A DNA stretch of 64,000 bases from NCBI GenBank assembly GCA_025330725.1, contig JAIWND010000007.1, positions 310,001-374,000 of the forward strand, written 5' to 3'. Made by a program: the position numbers and the translations under genes. The notes below the pieces were generated by a model. That model saw only the letters and a list, made by a program, of their open reading frames with translations. It made no database searches and was not told the origin of the DNA. This stretch comes from Chlamydoabsidia padenii. Its lineage: Eukaryota; Mucoromycota; Mucoromycetes; Mucorales; Cunninghamellaceae. Shown piece after piece: positions 1 to 11,706 of this stretch. Within the stretch, counting starts at the first letter, position 1, and the number at the start of each line of letters is the position of its first letter.

Positions 1-949
1 ACATTATTCAGTATCATTGCCAAATCCGCCGTTAATACTCCATTGTCTGAGCCTGAAGGAGAAGGTAGATCCAAATCCATCATTGGTAACATAAAGTGTT
101 GTTGAGCGCAATCCATATTACCATTTGATGTTCCTGTCGAAGAGGGTGTTGATGTTATCATGATTGAATGAGAAGAAGGTATCCGTTGTTGATGAGATAA
201 AGTGGAAGAGGTTGATAAAGGTTGCTGTTTCTTGACACTTTTCTTTCTTGGTGGACGAGGTTGGCCTTCAAGGAATCGTTGACTTGATGATTTGTGGAAG
301 ATGAAGCCTAGGTTGACCGAATCATCATTAGCGAATAAAGATGCTTCGGGAGTTGGTGTGACTACAGCCCAAGAGAAACTAGTATCGACCAAAGAGGGCG
401 GCTGTATTCCATTGGATAAGAGTCCTTCACTTGTTGTCATCATAGAATTGGTGTGTGCGAGTAAACCACTGATTTCGTCTGGTTGAGTCACTATAGCCTG
501 TTGATGATGGTCATGTTTAAGATCAGAGCAGGTGCATTTGTCACGGCAATCTGGCGTCACCAAAGTATTATCGTCAGTTTGGTAGATTAATATGGGTTGT
601 TGTTCTATTTTTTGTTAAAACTAGTCAATTCCTATTTTATAGACACCATCCTTTAATCTTGCTTACCTTTAGTAGATTTGTGAGTGCAGGCACACTTTAT
701 ATGGACTTGTTTAGTTTTTCGGAGGTCTCTGCAAAAGGAGCATTGAGTGACAGGACGACCTTTTTTACGGATTTCAAATAAAGGTCTTTCGACATGGTTG
801 CAGTTGGATGAGCGGTGACCCTAAAAAAAAAAAAAGAGAGAGACGATCAGTTGACTTTTTTAAAACACAGTTCTACCAAATCGGCCAATCAAATGACAAC
901 TTACCTTGATGCATGTACCACAGGCAAACTTGACTCCCTTGTATATCAT
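1..949 (-). CDS. Copper-fist transcription factor, 3' end beyond the window
   Basis: Predicted copper-responsive DNA-binding regulator of the Ace1/Mac1/Cuf1 type, acting in the nucleus. The protein begins MIYKGVKFACGTCIKGH, the classic copper-fist start, and continues with the conserved KKGRP block and Cys pairs of the zinc/copper-binding module (residues 1 to about 70). Three exons are visible: 949-905, 820-667 and 604 to the left edge, joined at GT-AG introns. A short Cys cluster (CRDKCTC) follows about residue 85. The remainder is Ser/Thr/Gln-rich, as expected of an activation region, and stays open to position 1. The start is set by the family's invariant N-terminus. In these fungi such factors control copper uptake or detoxification genes; which of the two cannot be told here, because the C-terminal Cys clusters lie outside the window. 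Confidence 0.9.
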
Positions 950-2145
950 TTTGTTATTGTTGTTGTTATTGTTGGGGATGAAGTAGTGAGATTTTGAATA
1001 AGATAAAAATAAAATAAAGTAAGTATATAATATTAACAAAGAAGAAGAGAAGGGGAATTAGTTAAAAGAGCAGCTTGAATGAACAAGCTGAAAGAAGAGA
1101 GGATAAAGACAAATCAAGAATGATACTACTTCTATAATTACACTGTTGAATATGCAAACTAATCATAACCAATGAAATAAGGGAATGAGATGAATATAAG
1201 ATAAGATTGGATAAGAATATAGTATATATGTATATATATATATATATTTAAATGATATAAAACAACAAAAAGGGAAGAAGAATATACAAGAAAAAGTAAC
1301 AACTTTTGTGGTTGTTTGGTTAATTAAAAAAAAAATAAAAAAAAAAAAAAAAGTAAAGAAAGGGAGGTTGAGGAAGAGGAGTAAAAGGGAGACTGGAAAG
1401 AATAAAAAATGTAAGAAGAAGAAAGAAAAGGGAAAATGGCAATCAAGTCTTGATTTTATATTCAAATCTCCGCCCTACTTTTTTTTTTTGGCACCCTCCT
1501 TGAAGATCCCCTTAATCACCCTGAAATCAAAAAATCTCCAGTCCCCGCCATTCATACAAAAGAAACCATTTTCATTCAAATGTCGTTGAGTTATTTTTGC
1601 CAAGACTCTTTTCAAACAAGCGGCGATTGCTTTCTATCTTTCAATAGCGATTTCAGCTCAGTATCACATACCAGCCGCACAGAACCACGGTACCTTGGGA
1701 GAGAGAGGTCCCAAGTCGGCGTTTTAATTATGACATTCTTTTGCATCTGTTTGATGTCGATCCACATGATTGATTCGTTAAAGTAGAATATGTGTGTGCG
1801 GGGTCATATCATGAACACAAAAACTGGTTTCCATTTGATTGTGTGTGAAAAGTTATTATTGGGCATATTATTACTTAAGGGAGGGAGAAAGAAAAAAAAA
1901 AAAGAACAGTAGCGGGTTTTGAAAAATGACACCTGAACAGACGGGGTTCGTGGTTGATTCGCTCACACACACATGTATGTTTACGTTTTCATCATGTTTA
2001 GTTGGTATAAAAACACATCACCGAGGGGGAGGAAAATGAACATGTTTGAAATATCAACTGATTTATTGTTTTCCTAGGTTTTCGTAACATGGAGAAACGG
2101 GAAGAGAGGATGCTCGGGCGAGATCGCCGTCTATTGTATAATATG

Positions 2146-2178
<33 letters not shown>

Positions 2179-2843
2179 TATCCCTTCTTCCTCTGTGTGT
2201 GTGTGGACTACTTTGTATCATTGGTAATACAGAAATAATTAGATGCTCAAACTTGTATTCTTTGTTTCTGCCTGGATTACCGTTTTGCTATGATACCGAG
2301 ACTGACCAAAAGTAAAGTGACACAAATAAAGAACCATCAAAGTTCAGATCATTCTAAAAATGGATGTTTTCTGAGTAATGACGTTGGGATGGAACTAAGG
2401 TTGTCTTTTTTCGTAAAGTATCTAATTGTGGTTTCCTTTTTATCACGCTTTACTTGCTTGACCTATTCTATGCATCTTTGTTGTGGACATAATATCATCC
2501 TTTCTTCTTGTGTATCGCTTGATGTCTTTCCCGACTATAGACTCATCCCAATGTGCATGAATTTGAAAGACCGTGGTTTAAACACCGACAGGCTGAGCAC
2601 TTTTAAAAAGTTGTTGTGTGGCGACGGATTCCTTTTTGCCTCTTCTTCTTTCCTTATTTATTTATTCTACATTCAACATACAAGCCAACAACTTTGCAAC
2701 ATTCAAAATGGGGGGGTTTTTTTTTTTTTGCTAGAATAAACCTTCTTGCCAACTAGCTTGTTTGGTAGGTCATGGGTTTACTACACTTGTAGAAATGACG
2801 ATTCGTAATGTCATACAAAGTGCTTACCATGAATAACAGGTAA

Positions 2844-3095
2844 TGTACGTACACTACTCCCATGCCTTTTTATCAGTTATAGACTCACCACCTTTTTTTA
2901 TTTTAGTGTTATCGATCATGTTCAACACTTTGTCGATTCTCAAGTAATTGGTCTGGGCATTCTAGATTATCTGGCACATTCAGGTACGACAATCCAGGGT
3001 GGCGAAAAGGTTAAATGGGGTCAAGACTAACGTACTTTCTGCCTCTCCTACTCTTTTATCGCACAGGGTATCAGTCAGTCAATACGGACTGACAC
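2844..3095 (+). other. Two coding-like exon scraps, unknown family
   Basis: An ATG followed by AAT AAC AG and a GT donor can be spliced to an AG-preceded segment near 2907 reading VIDHVQHFVDSQVIGLG and onward. A further GT-AG step leads to YQSVNTD and a stop. The short peptide (about 38 residues) looks coding by composition but has no identifiable family. It may be a gene remnant or chance. The minus strand at 3231-3458 also has a coding-like stretch (EPLVHVCPTPLVCNQ). Confidence 0.2.
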
Positions 3096-3526
3096 AAATG
3101 TTCAATGTATGGCGACTAGTATACATACATATCTTACTAGTTTAGCTCTTACATTGGAAAAACATTTATAATAAAGAACATATTTAACCTGGTTGATGTA
3201 CCACTCATATTGGACTTTTTTGTTTGGTCATTAATTGCCATTATGATATGCCTTTTTTTTTTGTGCAGAAACATAGATAGAAGCGACACCATGAATTGGA
3301 TTAAACAACGACAAAGGGTCATGGACGAATGCTTCATGTTCCTTCGGATCAAAAATCTGATTGCATACAAGCGGGGTTGGACATACATGAACTAGAGGCT
3401 CACCAATATTACGCATCCAATCTCCTCCTCCATTTAATCGGATTCTATTACTAAACACGAGTGCCTATGGGACCCTGATTGTTTTAACAAAAAGGAGTAT
3501 GGAAAACCTCATCCATCTTTTTGGGG

Positions 3527-3537
3527 CGGGATTTGAA
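3527..3537 (-). promoter_or_regulatory. CGGGATTTGAA motif copy in gene-poor DNA
   Basis: Exact reverse-complement copy with GGGG before it; no supported gene within 1 kb downstream. Confidence 0.35.
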
Positions 3538-4144
3538 TATGTTCAAAATTTGCAATTCCAGGGTCCATTTCGACTGCCGCCATCGTACAGTGTTTTTTTT
3601 TTTGGAAACTAGCTGTCCATGATTCACAAAAGCTGCCTATATGGAACACCAGTTAAAACGACAATGCAATCTCTTACTAATCAATTGCATTTTTTTTCCC
3701 TCTCTTTCCAAGCATTAAACTTTTCATTAGGCTGGCAGGGGAAGTCAGAATGGCAGTTGATCCACCCACAACTTTAAACTGGGGCTAAATCTCATTATGT
3801 TTGACCGGCGACACGGAACATGAATAGATTCCTTAACAGTGACTGGTGACTTTCTATTGATACGTAGAGTTTATCCTCTCCATCGGGGTTATTCTACTAG
3901 AAGTATTGGACCACAGACAAATTATACCCAACGGAGAGATTCGCTAACGGCGATAAAGTCTTTAATGGCTAATGGTCGCAGTTTGATAGTAACTCTTCGA
4001 TATTATAACATACATTTTAAACAAATTACAAATAAAAATAAACAAAGACAAGGTATTTTTTTTATTTAGATCAGATCAGAATATGGTATCTATTCTAGGG
4101 GGAGAAGGGGTGGTATCTGACTAGTGGTGCCTTTTGGTGGTGCT

Positions 4145-4250
4145 ATTGATTGATGATCCTGATGTCTTTGCTGATTGTGTCGATTGATGATCCTGTCGCC
4201 TTTGTTGATTAGGGTCGGTTGTTGATCCTGTCGCCTTTATTTATTCTGCA
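4145..4250. repeat. Three-copy degenerate minisatellite, period about 35 bp
   Basis: Three successive imperfect copies of a unit containing TTGATGATCCTG followed by TCGCCTTTGTTGATT are seen at about 4145, 4179 and 4214. They are non-coding in any sensible frame and sit in a gene-poor region. Confidence 0.6.
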
Positions 4251-4970
4251 AGAGCCACATCCTATTCGTTTCATTGTAACGATGCCACAAAAAAAAAGTG
4301 CGTGATTAGTCATAGCCATGTTGCATACATATGTCATCTTACCTTGTATATCAATAATGCGGTTCATCCCAATAAAGTCGATGATCAGATTCATTATGTC
4401 ATTGGGGTTTACCCAAGCGTGCCACCACCCCGTAATCATAACCAAGTCCGATCACCCTCCTTTTTCCTTTAAGTTTTGTGTTGATATCCCGTGATCCTAT
4501 TGATTTCAATAATGTTGTACCAGTCGCCTTTTGAGTATAGTTGCCAAGTCTAATACGAGATGAGCTAATTCGTCCATATTGTTAACGTGGATTGGAAAAA
4601 AAAAAAAAAAAAAAAAAAAAGGAGTGTAAGTAGTTTTTGGTTTGCATATATGTTATTTACCTTATTCACTTGGTTTGCATCGTTACAGCCATATACTTTG
4701 TTCAAAGGAGTGAATTGTCCCAACAAAAGGGTGATGCAATTTTGTCTTGATGAGTGATTGGTTGTTCATTACAGGCCAGTAGGTCTAGAGCTATGTCACT
4801 TTGTTAATACATAAAAAGGACCAATAAATATAAAGTATTGTCTGTGTGTGTGAATACCATACTTGTGTCGCTGTTTCGTACGATACCAAGTGAGTGCCAG
4901 ATGTTCTAGTTACAAAGAGCGAAAGAAAAGGTTTGAAGGAAAGAAAAAAAAAAGATGGAATGTCAAAATA

Positions 4971-4981
4971 TTCAAATCCCG
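4971..4981 (+). promoter_or_regulatory. TTCAAATCCCG motif copy upstream of the desaturase region
   Basis: Exact copy 448 bp upstream of the desaturase ATG; a closer variant (TTTAAAATCCCGC) is at about 5311, 115 bp upstream. Confidence 0.35.
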
Positions 4982-5428
4982 CTTTCGGCAGACAGCAAAA
5001 AAGCGCCAAAGCAGATAAAGATGGATCGACAACAAGGCATAAAAACCATAAATCATATTAAAATGGTTAGTATCAGAATATGAGATGTTCAATCAATGTA
5101 AGCTTTACGCATATATATAGAGAGAGAAAGAGAGAGAATTGTTCGTTCTGTTAGTAAGATAATCCACTATTGCTTTAAGAATGTTCATCACAAGTATCGT
5201 CGTTGAGTATCACAAAAGTAAAATGCACAACCCATCAATAAACTAGGAATGAGAAATCGAATTGGTATGTGATAGTGCAGGAATACCAGACAGGGTGAGA
5301 GAGGGGAATTTTAAAATCCCGCTCTTGTCAGGTTTGATTTATTTATCCAAATTCGGAATCTGGTTTTTTTTTTTTTTCTTTCCTTCTCTTTCGCTTCCAC
5401 TTTACAAAGTTTGATAATTGACGCAACT

Positions 5429-7182
5429 ATGTCTACTTGTGGTAAGAATAGAATAAAGAAAGGACCAAAACACCGTGATTGTCAATGCCATGATCTAAGT
5501 CTCACTCGTTCCATCTTTTATTGACATTGGATAGACTTTGCGCAAGCCCAACAAAATACCACTGACACGTCTCACAAGGTGATTATTATTGATAACAAGC
5601 TATATGATGTAAGCGAATTCTATCGTGAACATCCTGGTGGTGCCAGAGTACTGCTAACACATATTGGAAAAGATGCTTCAGGTAAGAAGAATAATGGATA
5701 AGTAGAAACAAAAAAGAAAACTAACCAAACGTTGTATCTACTTTTTTTTTTTTCTCTCTCTCTCTCTTATATAGATGTCTTTCATGCTATGCATCCTGAA
5801 TCAGCTTATGAAATGCTTGCTAACCATTACCTGGGCGACTTGTCGGAGGCGGATTATTTAACCAAAGCAAAAACCAGTGACAAGAAAGCATTTGCAGCAG
5901 ATATGCGCCAACTTCGAGATCAGCTCATCGAACTAGGATACTTTGAAAGCAATGTATTTTATTATCTTTACAAGGTTATCTCCACTCTTTCCATCTGTAT
6001 GGCATCTATGTTTATCTTGTATCTCTATGGTCAACAATCCACCGGTGCCATTGTGGTATCTGCTTTTCTCCTGGGGCTGTTTTGGCAACAATGTGGCTGG
6101 CTGTCTCATGATTTCGCTCACCATCAAGTATTCAACAACAGACCCTCAAATGATATGGCGGTGATCTTCTTGGGGAATTTCTGTCAAGGTTTCTCTTTAT
6201 CATGGTAAGGAAGGAAAGGGGAAATGTATTGACATATAATAAACCTTCTATTTTTTTTTTTTTTTTTGTTTGTTTGTTTAGGTGGAAAAGCAAACATAAC
6301 ACACATCATGCCAGTACCAATGTGGATGGACATGACCCAGATATTGACACTGCTCCAGTAATAATGTGGCATGAGCATGCCTCGGCCAACTACTATGGAA
6401 ATCTTGCGCACGATACAAACAACAATAATTGCGACACAAACTGCTGCCACAAGACAACAACGGGATTCAAAGCGGGACTGGATCGATTCGTGGCTGAAAA
6501 TATCTTGCCTTATCAAACTCGGTATTACTTTTTTGTGATTGCATTGGCTCGAATGTCATGGGCTATTCAATCAGCTTTTCATGTCATCAAGGTAGGCACG
6601 CTCAACAAGTCGTTGCAGGCATACGAATTGGGGTGCTTGGTATGTCATTGGACCTTGTTTTTAACGGTGACCATGCGGTGGATAGATGGGGTGCAAAACA
6701 GACTACTCTTTGTTGTCCTTAGTCAGGCGTTTGCTGGGTACATGCTGGCCTTGGTCTTTGCTATGAATCATAATGGCATGCCCGTCATCTCAAAGGAACA
6801 GGCGGAATCAATGGAATTCTATGAAATTCAGGTCGTTACTGGCCGGAATGTCAAAATGGGATGGTTGGGAACTTGGTTTATGGGTGGTTTGAATTATCAG
6901 ATTGATCATCACGTAAGAAAACATGATTTGCCCCCATCATCATTCTTTATTCACTCACTGGAAATGTGTACTAAATCATCTGCATTCTTCTTTTTCTTAT
7001 AGGTCTTCCCCTCTTTACCAAGACATCATTTAGCAACTGTCCAGCCAATGATTGAAGCCATTTGCAATAAACATCAAGTCATTTATCATAAAACATCATT
7101 CATTCAAGGTACTCTGGAATCTTTAAAGGCATTGGATATCACTCAAAAGGTATCAAGGAAATTGGCGATGAAATACTTTTAG
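5429..7182 (+). CDS. Cytochrome b5-fused front-end fatty acid desaturase (delta-6 type)
   Basis: ER membrane enzyme that introduces a double bond between an existing one and the carboxyl end of a fatty acyl chain; the delta-6 member makes gamma-linolenic acid. Exons are 5429-5441, 5535-5681, 5775-6204, 6282-6912 and 7003-7182. The N-terminal cytochrome b5 domain shows the haem motif HPGG near residue 37 and the second haem His in DVFHAMHP. The three desaturase His boxes follow: HDFAHH, HNTHH and QIDHH, the last with the Gln that marks b5-fused front-end enzymes. Hydrophobic segments lie between boxes. The length, about 465 residues, is normal. An unusual Asn/Cys-rich insert (HDTNNNNCDTNCCHK) lies after box 2. 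A sphingolipid delta-8 desaturase is the main alternative; the VFPSLPRHH tail and the Mucorales-like context favour delta-6. Confidence 0.88.
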
Positions 7183-7604
7183 AATAGATAGACCCCTTTA
7201 TCATTGTTGTTATATATCAGCCCCCTTATCTTGTTTTTTTTTTTTCCTTTTTGATAAAAATTTAATGCATACTTTAAATAAAACAGAAAATGTTGATGTC
7301 TCATTGTTTATAATGTGGGACAGGCACCACGATCCGTCGATTGTGAACCCCGACATTTATGCAAAACCGAGCATGAATCCCCGCCTGGCTCCACATTGTT
7401 GGTTTATCAATCAAGTGGGTAGATATGCAAATGCATAAGAGAGACTTTTTATTATAACAAATGCTATAAAAAACTAGAAACTAAAAAATAAACTAACTAT
7501 GTAAATATATGTAATGGGTACCAAATAAGAAGGGAGGAGGAGGAGGTTATGTTGTATATATATCAATATGATCAAAAAGTGGGGTTGCAAAAGGGCTCGA
7601 TTAC

Positions 7605-8394
7605 CTATCCTTGTAGTGGCCGGAAGTAATTTGAAGGTATGATGCCGATCCGTCCGTCCGCCTTTCGTGCTTGCCACCAATTGCCTTTTCGATCTACGAT
7701 TTCGACCACTTCACCTTTGACAAAGTCAAGTTCATTTGGATCTTGTGGGTTGGCTTGATCTACAAATGGATATATATAAATAAATAAATAAAAAAGAGTG
7801 AGTCAATTAAACCAAATCGGTCAAGTAGGTACTTACAGGTATGGATGGCTTCGACCTTTTCTTTAAAGTCTGCCACATTTGCGCTTAGTTGGGCCATATT
7901 GTTGTGAGAGGGGTTCGATATTTGTTGTTGTACACCATCATAGTTGTTGCTGTTGTTATTGGCAGGCACAGTATCGGAAAGTGGTTGCTGATTGACGGTA
8001 TCATTTGGAGTGGTGATGGCATGCGGGATAAACACTTGAGAAAAGTCTTGTAAAGAGTTACCCAATGTATTTGAATCGCCATTCATGTTGTTGCTATTGA
8101 TTATCTGATTCGCTTGTTTTTCCGAGTAGAACTGAGGTTCGACAAGACTACTTTGTAACGAGTGATGATCATGAGCCAATTGTCCCAGATAACTTGCAGG
8201 TTCGCTTCCGATCACCAAGACCCAAATGTATTGAATGATAACGAGTCCAATATAACCTGCTGCATAGGCATTGGCGGCCATTCGGTTGAGTTGAGCTGGT
8301 TTTGAATATTGTAGGACGTAATCGATTTGGATGGTTAGTAAAGGAATACTGATCGCCAACATGGTGAGCATCTACAATGAATGAAGAATTGGTG

Positions 8395-8457
<63 letters not shown>

Positions 8458-8798
8458 GTTTACAAACTTACCGCTAATCGATAATCAGTCAAAGTACCAC
8501 GCATAAAGACCAAGATGTGTCCTGCTACAATGATCAATTCGTAAACGACAATCCACCAAGCGCCTTGAAGCACCTTTAATGCACATGCACCTGCCAAAGA
8601 TACTAGCAAGGAACACTAAAATAAGGTGACAACAATGAAGAATGACAAAAAAGGAATCGAAGAATTAAATTTCCTACTTTTTACCTCCCCTTTTTTCACT
8701 TTACAGTGTGTTTTCCTTTTTTTACTTACCACAGCAATAATAGTTGTTACCAATAGGAAGGAGTTTTGAGATAGTTTTCTTTTATCTGTTGATGCCAT
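7605..8798 (-). CDS. SHO1: SHO1-type osmosensor, four TM segments plus C-terminal SH3
   Basis: Plasma-membrane sensor of the high-osmolarity MAP-kinase pathway; in the family the SH3 domain recruits the MAPKK Pbs2. Exons are 8798-8730, 8615-8472, 8371-7837 and 7759-7605, giving exactly 300 residues in phase. Four hydrophobic helices occupy roughly residues 13-130, followed by a polar Asn/Gln-rich linker. The C-terminal SH3 shows [27 protein letters not shown] and GIIPSNY, the normal ligand-binding residues. The start gives the usual short cytosolic N-terminus. It is convergent with the desaturase gene. Intron 2 contains an uninterrupted 54-T tract. Confidence 0.92.
8401..8454. repeat. 54-bp poly-T tract inside a SHO1 intron
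   Basis: An uninterrupted run of T on the plus strand (poly-A in the sense of the gene) lies within the intron between exons 2 and 3 of SHO1. It is unusually long for an intron of about 100 bp and is likely length-polymorphic. Confidence 0.9.
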
Positions 8799-9180
8799 TG
8801 TTATTGTTAAAAGCGGACTATGTTATTATAAGTAGGTGATATATATGTTAAAAAGAGTGTAATGGGGTTTAAAAAAAAAGTAAAGTAAGGGGTTAAAAAT
8901 GAAGGGAAAGGGGGGCTTGAGCGTGATGGACCACAAAAAAAAAAGGTAAAGTATGTGAAAGAAAGAGAAAGAATGAATTGTTTCTTGATGCGTCTTTTTG
9001 TATTCCAAAGTTGAAATCCCGCCTGGTGTCAGACCACACAAAATAGGACGGGCGGTACTTTCTTCCCCCTTTTTTTCTTTCTTTCTCCTTTTTCCAAACT
9101 TTGACTTTTTGTAAAATCATCTCTATCTTCCCCTCCTCCTTGCCCTGTCAATGCTCCCTCTCACATGACTTGTTTATGTA
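8799..9180. other. SHO1 upstream region
   Basis: No gene seen. A variant of the recurrent motif (GAAATCCCGCC) lies near 9014, about 215 bp upstream of the SHO1 start, in the same orientation relative to the gene as at most other genes here. Confidence 0.4.
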
Positions 9181-10058
9181 TTAGTTAGATAGCCGGGTAT
9201 TCGATAAAGGGATATATTCGTCTTTGTGGAACCCATTCTGGTTGAATCCTGCCCTTCCGCCTCTTGACAACAATAACAGCAACACTTTATCGATTCGTCA
9301 CCACTTTTTGAACGAATCTCATATAAAAAAGGTACAGTCTATATAATAGAAATACTAACTACAGAAGGGAGGTGAATCTATTTGCCTTTTGCTTTTACTC
9401 CTTACTAATCTATTAATGCTTTTTTATTCCACGTGGGGGTTTTATATAGTTGTATGCGACTGTGGACACTATACGGACAAGATTACAATAACGCGTGAAT
9501 GATCTAGTCGACTACATTGGCTCTACATTCCAAAAGTAAGTATGACCCTGTTATACACCGATCAGGCTTACTCATTGTCCATTCTCTAAATTATGACCAA
9601 CTGGTTAATTAGGAGAAACAAAAGTTGGTGGCCTCCTCTTCCAAACAGACATTAATAACCTGTTGGGCAATGATTTACAATGTATAATGGTATAAAATAA
9701 TGGCAATCGATCAAAATTAACCTATATATATATATATCGTCTTTTCAGAGGCAACAACAGTAGAGTCCCAGGATCATCCTTGTCAAATTGTCTGTACTAT
9801 CCATCGGCCAAACAACGACCCCATATATTTTGGGACCCTCACAGGTAAAACAGAATTTCAGAAAAAAAAAAAAAAGGGTAAAAGTGGGGAGTGTATAGTG
9901 ATGATCATGAAAAAGACATAACATTGATTTTCTTGTGTCTTTTTATATTTAGGCCATATCCTCCAATGCATGAACCGATAATCCAGCAAGATGCACACAT
10001 GTACAAGGTAAAAATATGAAATGGGGTTTGCTTCGAATTAACATACATATGTCAAAAA

Positions 10059-10096
<38 letters not shown>

Positions 10097-10825
10097 TGTT
10101 TGTATACTTTTAAATAGTAGCTATGGGTGGGTGATAACAACATGTTATGGTAGGTATGACATTGTCGAAAACACAAATGTAGGGGGGGGGGTCTCTATGG
10201 CCTCCATGATGATGCCGAGGGGGGGTGGGGGTAAGTTTAGGGAACTCAATTCAATAGCTTATTGATTTAATTATTGATTGATTATTATTTAGTACTGATT
10301 TATCTAGGATCAAGTTAACAAGGCGTCTGGTCCATGAAATCAAAACTCTCTGCATCGATCTATTGGATGGATCTCCTTTTTTATATATATAAAAAAAGGT
10401 AACATTACTGCTATATATGCTATCAACTCATTTATAGGCTTTATTATAATCTGTTTATAACGTCCAGATAGCATCAAATTCTACGATTTTGGCTCCTCAC
10501 TTTTATTATAAATCAGCATTATACATATTACTCAATCCAGTAGGCAAAGTTATTCCAGCACCAATGGCTTACATAAATCCGCTCTTCGACTCTGACGGGC
10601 CACCATCCTTCCTTTGGGAACATCGTCAAACAGACACCAAGAATATCCGTGCCTTCCGAACTTGCCTGATTTGATATCAAAGGTAGACAACATCATCAAT
10701 AGTATTCTGCACATTATTTTTGGATCATCGATATGATCCGCCTGGAAAGTTATAAACCTGTGACATCGACTTTTACCAATCCGGATGGCTATGGAAACAT
10801 GTATTACATCACACCTTATAAATAG
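9181..10825 (+). pseudogene. Series of exon-like segments, unknown family, with an in-frame stop
   Basis: Six or seven coding-like segments can be joined through GT-AG junctions. The first reads SLWNPFWLNPALPPLD and SIRHHFLNESHIKK. The second reads LYATVDTIRTRLQ, a TAA stop, then RVNDLVDYIGSTFQK. The third ends PSAKQRPHIFWDPHR. The fourth reads PYPPMHEPIIQQDAHMYK. Others include LWVGDNNMLW, IKLTRRLVHEIKTLCIDLLDG and SALYILLNPVGK. A late segment (TSTFTNPDGYGNMYY) ends at a TAG at 10823-10825. Composition and junctions look like a real intron-rich gene, but the in-frame stop, frame changes in the last third and lack of a clear start suggest decay. I do not recognise the family. The alternative is a functional gene with splicing I have misread. 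Confidence 0.4.
10062..10094. repeat. AT dinucleotide microsatellite
   Basis: About sixteen AT units in tandem, lying in an apparent intron of the exon-like series at 9.2-10.8 kb. Confidence 0.85.
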
Positions 10826-11407
10826 TATATTTAACAGACCGTGGAATAGTAGAATAGTTAGAATAGGACATCTTTTAAAATATCTTCTTGATTGGAAATA
10901 AAGCTTATTGGAGGTTTGGACTATGGACAAATAATGTTTTTCATGTGGGAAAAGATTGGTTTGTATAGTGTTACATATGATTATTTTATTACATCCAGTT
11001 AAAAACAAGATCATCTCTATACTATGTATGTCTATACCATAGTGAGGAGATTGGGTAGATGATTTTCGGTTCACCTAATACATACGATAGGAATGATGCT
11101 GGATGACATGGCATGACATTGGGGCCGCGAGCATTGATCGCATGAGTCGGGATTTAAAAAGCACGGCCTCCAAAGGAGAAACTGGTTTTTTGTTACTTTG
11201 CTTTTTCTTTTTCCTTTCTTTTTCTTTTATATCCATATTTCTTCTCCTATCATCTATTTAAGCATTATAAGCAACAGAAAAGACAGAGCTAGACTTTATC
11301 TTTTTTGGCTTTGTCCAGAAGCGGGTTTTGAAACAGTGATAGGTGCCCGTCATTCCTTTCGCATTAAGGCTGGACACATTCCTTTCTGAAAAGGAGCCCA
11401 TAGTTGT

Positions 11408-11706
11408 GCAAGCACTCCCCAACAAGCACCCCTACTCTCTCTCTCAAAACACAAATCTAAAAATACAAATCTCATTCTACATCCTTTTTTTACAAAAGCC
11501 AGGTTAAAACAATCTTGAGGCTATACTGCTCCATACATGGTACTTGGTGCAATGTCCGTTATGTAAACTTTGTTAGAAATAGGTCAAGGAATGCCCATGG
11601 CCACTTTTGTGATTAGCATCGCTTGTTTATTAAGGTAGTAGAGTCCTCTTAAGATTGAAGGTGAGGGTAAGCGGGTTTTGAATTAAGTTTTATCTTGTGT
11701 GTCATT
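11408..11706 (+). repeat. Single diverged copy of a dispersed repeat also found in triplicate at 58.1-58.9 kb
   Basis: The left end GCACTCCCCAACAAGCAC and the internal blocks TTGAGGCTATACT, AGTAAACTTTG-like, CATGG-CACTTTTGT, TCTTAAGATT and TAAGCGGGTTTTGAA occur in the same order as in the tandem array at 58128-58905. Overall similarity is high but with many substitutions, so the copy is old. No terminal inverted repeats or coding capacity are visible. Confidence 0.8.

Larger units (their letters stand above)
950..5428. other. Gene-poor intergenic stretch
   Basis: No complete gene is supported over about 4.5 kb. It contains A/T homopolymers, a GT microsatellite near 2158-2179, a 105-bp minisatellite near 4145 and isolated coding-like scraps around 2844-3095 and 3231-3458. 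Open frames such as 2290-2739 have no recognisable domain and low-complexity composition, so I do not call them genes. Copies of the TTCAAATCCCG motif occur at 3527 and 4971. Confidence 0.5.

Noticed and set aside
1163..1465. Phe/Leu-rich minus-strand frame and its Lys-rich opposite frame
   Set aside because: Both are translations of an A-rich non-coding tract upstream of the copper-fist gene.
2290..2739. 149-residue open frame in the gene-poor region
   Set aside because: No domain, no splice context, composition like translated AT-rich non-coding DNA.
4971..4981. TTCAAATCCCG read as the 3' part of tRNA genes or tRNA-derived SINEs
   Set aside because: The complementary CGGG half of the T stem is missing before the motif at every copy examined, and no acceptor or anticodon arms are nearby.
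10550..11074. 174-residue minus-strand open frame
   Set aside because: It overlaps plus-strand exon-like segments with better coding character and shows no domain.
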